DNA from: Companilactobacillus nantensis DSM 16982
GTDB taxonomy: Bacteria > Bacillota > Bacilli > Lactobacillales > Lactobacillaceae
Length of the DNA stretch: 44,039 nucleotides
Direction: 5' to 3'
NCBI RefSeq assembly: GCF_001435815.1
Contig: NZ_AZFV01000024.1
Span: forward strand, 340 to 44,378
This document shows positions 33,836 through 42,430 of the stretch, piece after piece. Position numbers and translations under genes: made by a program. The stretch's first letter is position 1, and every line of letters begins with the position of its first letter. Under the pieces are notes generated by a model that worked only from the letters and a program-made list of their open reading frames with translations, ran no database searches and was not told the DNA's origin.

Positions 33836-35638
33836 CTACAACAACTCAACTGCTCCAGTAATATTCATTTCATCATATAATTTCTTCTTAATAGCCCGTT
33901 TTTCCAGTTCTAATTTTTGCATGGCAGCTTCGACTTTTTGATTTTGTTCAATAAAGTCATCTGCCATTTTTATTTGCTCATCAAGACTAATAACAGGTAC
34001 TGGTAATTGTTCCAAGTCACGGATTGGTATTTGTGTGATCGTGCTACCTACTGATGAATTGCCCAACAAAATTTGAACTAAAGGACTGCCCAAATACAAA
34101 CGCAACCACATTGGATCATATTTCTTCGTCTTTAATCGTAAACGAACCAAATTAGAATTGATTGCCACATTATAAACTGCTTCATCGATAAGTTTAATTT
34201 TATTTATGTTGCCACGGATTGCCATAATGATGTCGTTTCTTCTTATTAAATAGCGATTAATATCCGCATTGCCGCTCAAGTTGAAATACGTCAACGAATG
34301 ATAATTAATCTTTGGCTTAATATCAGAAATTTTGATAATTTGGTACATCCCATCAGTCGACTCTTCCCGACCAGTCAAATTAAAGCCACGGGTAATATCA
34401 ACCACTTCATTCAATGGAACCTTGGCCATCTTCTTCAAGTTATCACTGTGGAATTGAACATCATTACCATCAACTTTATAAAGTGTGGAATGAACATAAC
34501 GTCCAACCAATAAGGTCGATTTTTGAATATGGTCAGTTGAAACAATCTTAGAGATTCCTTCGATATCCTTTTTATCGTGATACCATTTCGTGATTTGAGC
34601 AATTTCGTCATCATTAAATTCAACAGTCCGCGTATTTTGTGACTGCAATTGTTCTTTATCAACGTTAATAAATTGAATTTTGCCACGCATTTTCTCAGGT
34701 TTATTCAATGATAAAACTAACGCTGAAACCGGGGCTGAGCTTGTCCCAATAGATCCGGCTGGCAATGAGACAACTGTTTCAATTACATCATAATCAATCA
34801 TCTTATTACGAATAATGCTGTCCATTCCACCATGGAATAACGCTCCATCTTGAACAATAATGACAGCTTTACTGCCTGGCTTTTCATTCAACGAACTGAG
34901 CGCATTACTAACAAATGCCCAATCCCCTGATCTTCGTGAAGGCACACCAAATGGAAAACGATTGTATTTATCATCGAAAAGATTCTCCGTATATTCCATC
35001 TTTTGACCAATTGGAGGAACCGTAATAACCTTGTCAAACCTCTCAAGCTTGCCATCTTTGACATATCTCGGTTCGTCCAAAACCTCGCCAGTATAAATTT
35101 TCGTATGAACGGCGCCCAGACCAAGTGCAGCAATGTAACCCATCGCAACAAAGCGTTCATCGATAAATTCAGCTGTGATATCTTGTTCAGGATTGTTCAT
35201 AATCAATTTGAAAATCAGCTCACTGAAACCAAATGTTGGGTCCAAAACTTTGTCACAGCTTTTGACATCAGCTAAAGAAACTAACAATTTTTCAAAGCTG
35301 AACTTCGAATTCAACAAGTTAGTCCGGAACTGATTTCGCACCCGACTGCCAATGCCCATCAAATGTAAGATAGGAATGTTAATCATCTCGTTGAATAACT
35401 CGTTACGTTGCTCAGTAGTTAACCGTTCGTCGGCAGTAACGGCACTTTCAAATAAAGCATTAAATTCGTTTCGATAATCTGGCACATCAACGGCATCAAG
35501 TTCTGACTTGAGACTCTTGCCCTTTAAGATCCAATTACGGTCAATTTTTGAAGTCAATCGTAAATATACGAATGAAAAAATCAACGATTGAGTATCCTCA
35601 GTTGATAGCATTGATTTAATAGTCTTTGGCACTTCCAT
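33836..35638 (-). CDS. HsdM-HsdS fusion (type I RM-like) with degenerate methyltransferase motifs
   Basis: ATG 35638 (MEVPKTIK) with GAGGAG upstream is preferred over 35665. The 600 residues comprise an N-6 adenine DNA methylase-like half (about 1-390) and one target-recognition domain of HsdS type (about 405-600: VPLNEVVDITRGFNLTG, RNDIIMAIRG, ITQIPIRDLEQLPVPVI, plus a final coiled coil). The SAM motif DPACGTG of active HsdM is DPTFGFSE (133-140). The catalytic NPPF is VPPI (207-210). Both argue against methylation. No hsdR lies nearby. It may act as a sequence-specific DNA-binding protein, as a regulator or in defence. Confidence 0.85.
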   Translation of the reverse strand: MEVPKTIKSMLSTEDTQSLIFSFVYLRLTSKIDRNWILKGKSLKSELDAVDVPDYRNEFNALFESAVTADERLTTEQRNELFNEMINIPILHLMGIGSRVRNQFRTNLLNSKFSFEKLLVSLADVKSCDKVLDPTFGFSELIFKLIMNNPEQDITAEFIDERFVAMGYIAALGLGAVHTKIYTGEVLDEPRYVKDGKLERFDKVITVPPIGQKMEYTENLFDDKYNRFPFGVPSRRSGDWAFVSNALSSLNEKPGSKAVIIVQDGALFHGGMDSIIRNKMIDYDVIETVVSLPAGSIGTSSAPVSALVLSLNKPEKMRGKIQFINVDKEQLQSQNTRTVEFNDDEIAQITKWYHDKKDIEGISKIVSTDHIQKSTLLVGRYVHSTLYKVDGNDVQFHSDNLKKMAKVPLNEVVDITRGFNLTGREESTDGMYQIIKISDIKPKINYHSLTYFNLSGNADINRYLIRRNDIIMAIRGNINKIKLIDEAVYNVAINSNLVRLRLKTKKYDPMWLRLYLGSPLVQILLGNSSVGSTITQIPIRDLEQLPVPVISLDEQIKMADDFIEQNQKVEAAMQKLELEKRAIKKKLYDEMNITGAVELL

Positions 35639-35789
35639 ATATTTACAATCTCCTCGTATGGTCATAGTTTGACGTTAGTATAGTTACTACTAATCTACTT
35701 GCAGTTAATAATATATACCTATGTAGACAGTGTGTACATGTTGAATTTGGCGATTTGTTATAATATTTTGCTGTCATGGGAAAATGAAA

Positions 35790-35832
35790 AACCACTTAAA
35801 GTGCTGGATCTAACCAACAGTTTTAAGTGGTT
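35790..35832 (-). terminator. Terminator of the AlbA_2 gene, 3' of the 11-bp repeats
   Basis: AACCACTTAAA (35790-35800) and TTTAAGTGGTT (35822-35832) form an 11-bp stem with a 21-base loop. A T-rich stretch follows on the minus strand. Confidence 0.7.
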
Positions 35833-35847
35833 CTCATTTTTCATAAA

Positions 35848-35902
35848 TTATCTCCCGGTTATCTCCCGGTTATCTCCCGGTTATCTCCCGGTTATCTCCC
35901 GG
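35848..35902 (-). repeat. Five perfect 11-bp tandem repeats
   Basis: TTATCTCCCGG occurs five times without any difference (CCGGGAGATAA on the minus strand). It lies between the stop of the AlbA_2 gene (35915) and its terminator, inside the transcribed 3' UTR. No spacers are present, so this is not a CRISPR array. Confidence 0.97.
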
Positions 35903-35914
35903 TTTCATATTATA

Positions 35915-37273
35915 TTAACTTGATAAGTTATTAATAAGAACATAACGAGTTGCTGGACCAGAACCTATCTTCTTCAAGATTTTAGAATCTACCATATCCT
36001 TCAAGTTTTTATTAGCTTGACTGTCCTTTGTATCAAGCAATAATTCAACAACTGGTCTTGTGATATAAGGATGCGTACCCAAATAAGCTATTACTTGACG
36101 CCAATTATCTGGAATTCCCAAACTATCTTCTCCTAACCCAGATATATCCGGTTTAATAACCTCCACCTCACTTGTCTTTTCTTTATAATTCAAATTAGGA
36201 AAAGCAACTTTAACAAAATCCTCTTGTGCATCGAAATTAGGATGCACCTCTTCTTCTTCATAACTACTAAGGATTCGGCGAATCCCGGTTCCATAATCCT
36301 CAATATATTTAAGCTTATGTAACGTCTTAACTATTTGTGGATTTCTGGGAAAAGTTTGTCCATTCAAAACCGACTTCAACATCATTCCACCCGGTAAAGG
36401 TCCTGGAGACATGATGGTTAACCTATCATCGAATATCTCGATTTGAATTGGTGATCTACTAAAATACGACCGATGAACAATTGCGTTTACAAAAGCCTCT
36501 CTTATCGCCACCTTAGGATAACTACGTTTTTCATCCCTTTGTCCCTTTCCTGTTATTTCAGCCGAAAGAGCATTGTTCAAATTAACATACGTCAAAACTT
36601 CATCTATTTGCTTTGGTAAACTCCCAACAAATTCACGTCTATCCTTAAATCTATCAACTGTTTTCCCATCAAAAATAGCCACTTTAACTGAAAAGGTATT
36701 TTGATCACTAAACAAAAAAGCAGCATTAGTATATTTATTATCTTTGGAAAAAAATCCCAGTGCCTTAGGTTTGTAGTCTAATTTTTGTTTCTTAAAAATA
36801 TCTTTGATAGTATCAAAATTCAACTCTTGAACAGGTGATTCCGAAATATCGAATGTATCCAATTTTTGACTAAAAATCATTTTAGTTAATTTTTCAGAAG
36901 ATGCCTTCACTGATTCTGAACCATTTCTAACATAAGCTCTGCCATCTAAGAAATACGGCTTTGAAGGTCCTGGATTAACTTCAATACAAAAAATATCATT
37001 CTCCAACTTAGCTTTAACTAAACCAATTGGACTTGGATAATAAATTCCACTGGATAGCCAATGACTCAATTGTTCCTCAACTTTATGTCTCTCCATATTA
37101 AAGAAAAGTCGATTAAGCCGTCGATTGTCATCTATGCCAAAATAAATATAAGCAGTTTGTCCTCCATTTAACAGAGCTGCAATTTCTCGTTTACACTTTT
37201 CATTAAATTCTGCCTTATATTCAATAACTTCACTTTCGGATGGAAATTGTTCCTGATCTTTTAAAGATAGCAC
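35915..37273 (-). CDS. AlbA_2/Schlafen-like putative DNA-binding protein (COG2865 type)
   Basis: GTG 37273 has an excellent AGGAGG 8 bases upstream; the longer TTG start at 37321 was rejected. The 452 residues begin with an AlbA_2 (Schlafen AlbA) domain at about 5-125 (SEVIEYKAEF, TAYIYFGIDDNRR). An ATP-binding GHKL-like domain (KVAIREAFVNAIVHR, FDDRLTIMSPG, YGTGIRRI) lies at about 230-360. A winged helix at the C-terminus follows. These proteins are often called RecG-like or transcriptional regulators; biochemistry is poorly known. A second one lies at 42431. It may be co-regulated with the HsdMS-like gene downstream, although a terminator separates them. Confidence 0.9.
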   Translation of the reverse strand: MLSLKDQEQFPSESEVIEYKAEFNEKCKREIAALLNGGQTAYIYFGIDDNRRLNRLFFNMERHKVEEQLSHWLSSGIYYPSPIGLVKAKLENDIFCIEVNPGPSKPYFLDGRAYVRNGSESVKASSEKLTKMIFSQKLDTFDISESPVQELNFDTIKDIFKKQKLDYKPKALGFFSKDNKYTNAAFLFSDQNTFSVKVAIFDGKTVDRFKDRREFVGSLPKQIDEVLTYVNLNNALSAEITGKGQRDEKRSYPKVAIREAFVNAIVHRSYFSRSPIQIEIFDDRLTIMSPGPLPGGMMLKSVLNGQTFPRNPQIVKTLHKLKYIEDYGTGIRRILSSYEEEEVHPNFDAQEDFVKVAFPNLNYKEKTSEVEVIKPDISGLGEDSLGIPDNWRQVIAYLGTHPYITRPVVELLLDTKDSQANKNLKDMVDSKILKKIGSGPATRYVLINNLSS

Positions 37274-37410
37274 GTTAGTTTCCTCCTGATTTGTATAGTT
37301 GTTTTCAGGGGGATAATACAATGTTTTGTTAAATTACAGCAACCGATTTTGTCAACTTTCTTACAAATAATAATCTCTCCTAGAGGCGGAACTTAACGAC
37401 AATTTTTAGC

Positions 37411-37445
37411 AAAAAAAATAAGACCACACAATCTGTGCAGTCTTA
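37411..37445 (-). terminator. Terminator after ppsA
   Basis: TAAGAC...GTCTTA arms with inner GCACA/TGTGT pairing, followed on the minus strand by eight T. It is almost the same hairpin as the one after hicA (3714-3747). Confidence 0.9.
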
Positions 37446-37456
37446 TCTTCATCTAA

Positions 37457-39856
37457 TTACCATTCATAATCTGTAGGATCTTGCAAACCACGTCCAGTAG
37501 CTTTATCCAACATAATTCTTTGTTCAAAGTGAGCTACATTACGCTTTGTTTCCTTAACCATATCTGGGTTAACAGATACATAGTCAATACCGCTTTGAAT
37601 CAAGAAGTTAGTAAATTCTGGATACTCTGAAGGTGCTTGTCCACAAATTGAAACAGTTCTGCCATCTTTGTGTGCAGCCTTGATCAAATGACGGATAGCA
37701 CGTTTAACAGCTAAATTACGCTCGTCAAACAATGGCGCAACTGTATCATTGTTACGATCACAGCCAAGAATCAACATGGCCAAATCGTTTGATCCAATGG
37801 AATATCCATCGACATACTCGTTGAATTTATCTGCCAAAATAATGTTTGAAGGAATTTCAGCCATCATGTAAATCTTGAAGTCAGCGCCTCTAATTAAGCC
37901 TTGGCTCTTAATAATATCAGTAACTTTTTGAGCTTCGTCAAGTGTACGAACAAATGGAATCATGATGTTCAAATTCTTCAATCCATAAACATTACGTACT
38001 TTCTTAACGGCTGCCAATTCAAGTTTAAAGGCTTCAATATACTTAGGATCGTAGTAACGTGAAGCACCACGCCAGCCTAACAAATCAGATGGTTCATGTG
38101 GTTCAAACTCATCCCCACCTTTAAGGTTACGATATTCACTCGATTTGAAATCAGAAAGACGTAGTACAACTGGTCTCGGAGCCATAGCACGAGCAACTTT
38201 GGAAATACCGTCAGAAAGCATATCGACAACTTTGTCTGGACGGCCTTCTTTAATCAAATATAGTGGGTGTTCGTGAATATATGATGTCCAAATGAATTCT
38301 TCACGCATCAAACCGATTCCGTCTGCAGGAAGTGATGAATATTTATCAGCTAATTCGGGATCACCTAAATTCATCATGACACCTGTTGCAGTTGGAGCAA
38401 ATGTTTCAGCAGCAACTACTTGTCCGGCAGCTTGATTAGTTGTAGTTGGTTTCTTCAATAGACTAGCAACTTTGCCTTGGTAAACGACACCGTTTTTAGC
38501 ATCAACAGTAACGACATCGCCATCGTGCAAAGCTTCAGTTGCGGCAATTGATTGACTCTTTGTCCCGACGATACATGGAATTTGCATTTCACGAGATACG
38601 ATAGCAGCGTGACAAGTCATACCACCATTATTAGTTATAATAGCAGCGGCTTTCTTCATAGCTGGAACCCAATCTGGAGATGTCATCAAGGTTACCAAAA
38701 CTTCACCTTGCTTGAATTGGTCAATGTTCTTAGGATCATCAATAACATGAACTACACCACTTGCTAATCCGGGACTTGCAGGTAATCCACGAACAACAAC
38801 TTTAGCATCTGATTCCTCAACCACGTTATCATCTCCACTATCAGTATCTTTGTTCTTATTCTTTTGTGACCAGAATGTCTCTGGACGAGCTTGAACAATC
38901 CATAAACGATTAGTATTTACGTCCAAAGCATATTCCATGTCCATATAACAGCCATAGTGTTCTTCAATCTTCTTAGCATATCCAGCTAATTCAAGCACTT
39001 GATCATCTGTTATGACTTGTTTATCTTGTAATTCTTCAGGAACTGGTTCTTCTTTAGTACCACCGCCAGCAATTCTTGAAAGTTGAACGGTTTGTTTAAC
39101 AACAGTCTTATCAATAATCTTTTGAGTCTTCTTATCAATTACAAAGTGGTTTGGTGTTACTTTACCTAAAACAATATATTCACCTAAGCCACGGATAGCA
39201 TCAATGACAATCTTTGAATCATCACCATTAGAAACGTCAACAGAGAACATGATTCCTGATGCCTTTGAGAAGACCATCATTTGAACAGCAGCTGATAAAG
39301 CAACTTTATCATATGGGAATTGTTGCTTGTTACGATAATAGGTTGCACGAGCAGTGAACAATGAAGCGTAGCATTTCTTAACACTTAAAACTACGTCATC
39401 CCCACCTTTAACATTTAGATATGATTCTTGTTGACCGGCAAATGAAGCATCCGGAAGATCTTCAGCTGTAGCAGATGAACGAATGGCTACGAATGGATCC
39501 TTTTGACCCATCTTATCAGCCAAATCTGCATAAGCTTTTCTAATATCTGCTGCCAAGTCGTCAGGGAACTTAGCACCAACAATCAGATCACGAATTTGCT
39601 GGCACGTTGCACCAAGCTCATCTGAATCTTCGTAATCCTTAATGCTATTCAGCAATGCGGTTACCTTGTCATTCAAGCCAGTCTCATCCATAAAGTAACG
39701 ATATGCTTTGGCAGTCGTGGCAAATCCATAAGGTACAGGCAAATCCATCGACGAAGTCATTTCGCCTAATGATGAAGATTTACCTCCAACTAAATTAACA
39801 TCTTCCCGATGCAATTCATTGAACCATAAAACGTTTGCTGTATCGCGATTAATCAT
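37457..39856 (-). CDS. ppsA: Phosphoenolpyruvate synthase (pyruvate, water dikinase)
   Basis: The 799 residues correspond to full-length PpsA. It converts pyruvate, ATP and water to PEP, AMP and phosphate, a gluconeogenic step. The ATP-grasp domain is N-terminal (NLVGGKSSSLGEM, FVAIRSSATAEDLPDASFAG, YMDMEYALD). The swivelling phosphohistidine domain has H416 in GGMTCHAAIVSRE. The PEP/pyruvate barrel contains GLMREEF, YSIGSNDLAMLIL and C738 in ICGQAPSEYP. The ribosome site GAGGAGG precedes ATG. It is a single-gene transcript with its own terminator. PEP is also the donor used by the pyruvyl transferase in the eps operon. Confidence 0.97.
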   Translation of the reverse strand: MINRDTANVLWFNELHREDVNLVGGKSSSLGEMTSSMDLPVPYGFATTAKAYRYFMDETGLNDKVTALLNSIKDYEDSDELGATCQQIRDLIVGAKFPDDLAADIRKAYADLADKMGQKDPFVAIRSSATAEDLPDASFAGQQESYLNVKGGDDVVLSVKKCYASLFTARATYYRNKQQFPYDKVALSAAVQMMVFSKASGIMFSVDVSNGDDSKIVIDAIRGLGEYIVLGKVTPNHFVIDKKTQKIIDKTVVKQTVQLSRIAGGGTKEEPVPEELQDKQVITDDQVLELAGYAKKIEEHYGCYMDMEYALDVNTNRLWIVQARPETFWSQKNKNKDTDSGDDNVVEESDAKVVVRGLPASPGLASGVVHVIDDPKNIDQFKQGEVLVTLMTSPDWVPAMKKAAAIITNNGGMTCHAAIVSREMQIPCIVGTKSQSIAATEALHDGDVVTVDAKNGVVYQGKVASLLKKPTTTNQAAGQVVAAETFAPTATGVMMNLGDPELADKYSSLPADGIGLMREEFIWTSYIHEHPLYLIKEGRPDKVVDMLSDGISKVARAMAPRPVVLRLSDFKSSEYRNLKGGDEFEPHEPSDLLGWRGASRYYDPKYIEAFKLELAAVKKVRNVYGLKNLNIMIPFVRTLDEAQKVTDIIKSQGLIRGADFKIYMMAEIPSNIILADKFNEYVDGYSIGSNDLAMLILGCDRNNDTVAPLFDERNLAVKRAIRHLIKAAHKDGRTVSICGQAPSEYPEFTNFLIQSGIDYVSVNPDMVKETKRNVAHFEQRIMLDKATGRGLQDPTDYEW

Positions 39857-40270
39857 GAAATTACCTCCTCTTGTGGAAACAAAAACTGATTGTGAAATCT
39901 TTATCTAAATACAACTTTATTGTATTCCTGCCATGTATAAAGTGCAATAAAGATTTGATTTTTATTTACGATATTTTTAATCAATAAAATGAAATAATTT
40001 GGGCAAAAAAATAGTGACTAAGATTTCTATTTTGTAGAAAATTTCTTAGTCACTATTTTTATATGATTGGCGCTATATCAGCACTTATAACTAATTTGAT
40101 TAGCTGATAGTTTTATAGAATATATTCTTAATTAACAAGTTGTATCATTCAATTATCGACTACTTTTTTTGTCTAAAAAATACGTTTTATACAAGATGTC
40201 TCATTTTGATGTTTGCTTTTGTTTAGATTGTTCATTTTTTATCAAAATCATATTAATTGCCGAAAATGTC
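39857..40270. other. Intergenic region between ppsA and the SWIM gene
   Basis: No gene was found. It contains the ppsA promoter region (39860-40000; no clear consensus pair) and the large hairpin at 40005-40060. Positions 40061-40270 are AT-rich without recognisable structure. Confidence 0.5.
40005..40060 (-). terminator. Bidirectional terminator after the SWIM gene
   Basis: AAAAATAGTGACTAAGA and TCTTAGTCACTATTTTT form a long stem with a 3-base bulge and further pairing near the loop (TTTCT/AGAAA). Confidence 0.9.
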
Positions 40271-41893
40271 TTAATAAATTCTTTGATTAAAACCTCTTAG
40301 TTCATCTAACATTGCTGGACGTTTCTCGTACTTCGATTGCCAGTCTGAAATTATTTTGACTGCCAAATCATAACCTCCGTTCAAAGTAGCCATGTGATTT
40401 AAAATTCTTACAATATTTCGGTAATGACCTCTGCTACCTGATCTAGAAGCTAAATGTTGAACTTCAGCTTCATATTTTTGGAGTACTTCTTTAGGGTATT
40501 TTTCCTTTAAGATACCTTCATATCGTTCCATCTCATATAGTCCATTTGACTTCAAAACAGCTGCTAATAATTGGTTCCATAGTTTTTCTTCAACATATAG
40601 ACGGTTCATATTAGTCTTTTGTTTTGTTAGGACGGCAAACAATTTACCACATTGCGGTTTCCATTCAGCAACTGTAAATTGTTGCTTATACTCACGATAA
40701 ACACCAATGTCTGCTGGTGAATATTCGGTTAAAATAAGCCACATCTCATTCAGATAGTTATCCGTTTGCCCGGCTACTTGATAAACATCTTTTAACTTGT
40801 TACTAAATGTAGCAACAATACCAGGCCATTTTTTAAAATGTTCTTTACCATCAATTAAAGATTTAATGGCCTCTTGATAATTCTTTTGTTGAATACAGGT
40901 GTTGATGTACAACATTCGCACGTCAGAATAATTATCATTCTCCAGGCAAAACTGATTAATTTCTGTGATTGGTAAATTTAACTTCTTCATAATTTGCACG
41001 TGATAAACGGCCCACTTAGAAATTTCATAACTAGATGAACTGGTTTTACTGTCATAGAACTTCTTCTCTGACCAAACTAACTTCTTTTTCAAAAATACCT
41101 TTTCGTTAAATTCAGACAATAACAAACCGTCAAAAATATCTTCAAAGATAGGCAATTTATCATACTGATTGAGAAACCACGTGAACATTCTTTTTTCCAA
41201 ATCTGGACTAGCTTCTTCAAGAAGATGGAACCACATATCATCACAACATTCTGCCAAGCGCATCAACCCACCGCTGGAATCGTCTATATCTAGGCTATTC
41301 AATTTGACAGCGACATATCCCAGTACGTCAAACGCCAAGTCAAATTCTTGGTGATTAGCAAGATTTAGTGCATTGTCCACGATAAAATCAGACATATCCC
41401 TTTCAAAATAATCAGCTGCACGATAATCAATAAATCCATCACGATCAGCATTTTGGGCAATCAGACCGTTAATTTGTTTCTTGTAACGAGTAAGATCATC
41501 GTCAAATTGAGGAGTAATCAAGGACTGAAATAAATCTCTCAAATGAGCATCATTATTTAAAACCGCAGATAGAAAGTCACGCACTTGTTTGTTGGAAGCT
41601 TTTTCGACTAACACATCAGCTGCACTACCCTGGGCTTCACTGGAATTATCAGTAAAAACTAAGACTGCTACCATATGCTTACAATATTTACCATCCTGAG
41701 CATATGGACAATCACAACTGGCATCAGCAATCTCACCATTCCTAAGCTTTATTTTGACATCATAAACTTCTGATCCGAAAACTTTGGCAGTTATTTTGGT
41801 CTTGGTTTGTTTAAAATCTTCAACTAAGCCTTGATCAAAGTAATCATATCCACGTTCCAATATTTGTGGTTGAAATAGATTTTCCCAGTCCAT
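40271..41893 (-). CDS. SWIM zinc-finger protein
   Basis: ATG 41893 (MDWENLFQP) with AAAGGAG is used; an in-frame extension to 41983 runs through a terminator hairpin and was rejected. The 540 residues carry the SWIM motif at 60-73: C60-x-C62...C71-x-H73 (CDCPYAQDGKYCKH). The rest (about 95-540) is alpha-helical with TPR-like pairs (NYQEAIKSLIDGKEHF). SWIM fingers bind DNA or protein and often occur beside SNF2-type helicases; none is adjacent here. The function is not known. Confidence 0.88.
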   Translation of the reverse strand: MDWENLFQPQILERGYDYFDQGLVEDFKQTKTKITAKVFGSEVYDVKIKLRNGEIADASCDCPYAQDGKYCKHMVAVLVFTDNSSEAQGSAADVLVEKASNKQVRDFLSAVLNNDAHLRDLFQSLITPQFDDDLTRYKKQINGLIAQNADRDGFIDYRAADYFERDMSDFIVDNALNLANHQEFDLAFDVLGYVAVKLNSLDIDDSSGGLMRLAECCDDMWFHLLEEASPDLEKRMFTWFLNQYDKLPIFEDIFDGLLLSEFNEKVFLKKKLVWSEKKFYDSKTSSSSYEISKWAVYHVQIMKKLNLPITEINQFCLENDNYSDVRMLYINTCIQQKNYQEAIKSLIDGKEHFKKWPGIVATFSNKLKDVYQVAGQTDNYLNEMWLILTEYSPADIGVYREYKQQFTVAEWKPQCGKLFAVLTKQKTNMNRLYVEEKLWNQLLAAVLKSNGLYEMERYEGILKEKYPKEVLQKYEAEVQHLASRSGSRGHYRNIVRILNHMATLNGGYDLAVKIISDWQSKYEKRPAMLDELRGFNQRIY

Positions 41894-41931
41894 TGGTTTG
41901 TGCTCCTTTGGTTGTTTAACGTTACTATAGC

Positions 41932-41963
41932 AAAAAAATAAGACTTCTTGTATAGAAGTCTTA
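41932..41963 (-). terminator. Terminator-like hairpin just upstream of the SWIM gene
   Basis: Perfect 10-bp arms TAAGACTTCT/AGAAGTCTTA with a 5-base loop; on the minus strand a run of seven T follows. It is about 40 bases before the SWIM ATG. It would stop minus-strand readthrough from the gene at 42431-43909, or attenuate the SWIM transcript. Confidence 0.85.
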
Positions 41964-42022
41964 AATTGAATACGCAAAATCATCTTGTTAAACTAATTAA
42001 GAAAAAATCGGGAGATGACAAT

Positions 42023-42277
42023 ATGCAAAATTCCACTAGGATTAAAGCTAAACTATCTTCAAAAAATCAATTAACAATACCTAAGGTTATTCGTGACTCA
42101 CTTGGATTATCAAATCAAGATGAGGTGATCTTCCAAATAGATAATGGTACAGTCGCTTTAAAAAAGGGAAATGATTTTTGGAACGAAGTTAAACAACAGG
42201 ATAAAGTATATGGCGACCTCAGTACTGGTCAACTTGACTGGAATTCTGATATGGGTGAAGAAGTTATTTTCGATTAG
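42023..42277 (+). CDS. AbrB/MazE/SpoVT-family antitoxin-like DNA-binding protein
   Basis: ATG 42023 (MQNSTRIKAK) follows GGGAGATG; the open frame extends further upstream without a ribosome site. The 84 residues contain a swapped-hairpin AbrB domain at about 5-50 (KLSSKNQLTIPKVIRDSLGL, DEVIFQIDNGTVAL). An acidic C-terminal tail (DFWNEVKQQ, WNSDMGEEVIFD) follows, of the kind that contacts a toxin. No toxin gene follows in 42278-42430. It lies between two minus-strand genes and would be overlapped by antisense readthrough. Confidence 0.85.
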   Translation: MQNSTRIKAKLSSKNQLTIPKVIRDSLGLSNQDEVIFQIDNGTVALKKGNDFWNEVKQQDKVYGDLSTGQLDWNSDMGEEVIFD

Positions 42278-42430
42278 CTATTTTCTCAGCAGAAAATGAT
42301 AGTACTACAAATATATTTCAAATTTTTTTAAACATCATCATAAAGGTGGCAAAATGTATGAATTTAATAACAACAATTTTTGATTTTTAAAAATACATGA
42401 CGTCATGGAACAAAACTTGGACATCAGGTA
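42278..42430. other. Short region after abrB-like gene, no intact toxin
   Basis: A plus-strand AAAGGTGG ribosome-like site precedes ATG at about 42355 and a 9-codon frame ending in TGA. It may be the relic of a toxin gene start, but nothing in it is recognisable. Confidence 0.35.

Noticed and set aside
33836-35638. Functional type I restriction-modification system
   Set aside because: No hsdR gene is nearby and the methyltransferase motifs I and IV are degenerate.
35848-35902. CRISPR array
   Set aside because: The 11-bp units are directly adjacent with no spacers, and there are no cas genes.
35699-35923. 74-codon plus-strand frame reading through the 11-bp repeats
   Set aside because: No ribosome site; its C-terminus is only the translated repeat and terminator.
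41894-41983. 30-codon N-terminal extension of the SWIM protein
   Set aside because: It would translate through a perfect terminator hairpin and has no ribosome site.
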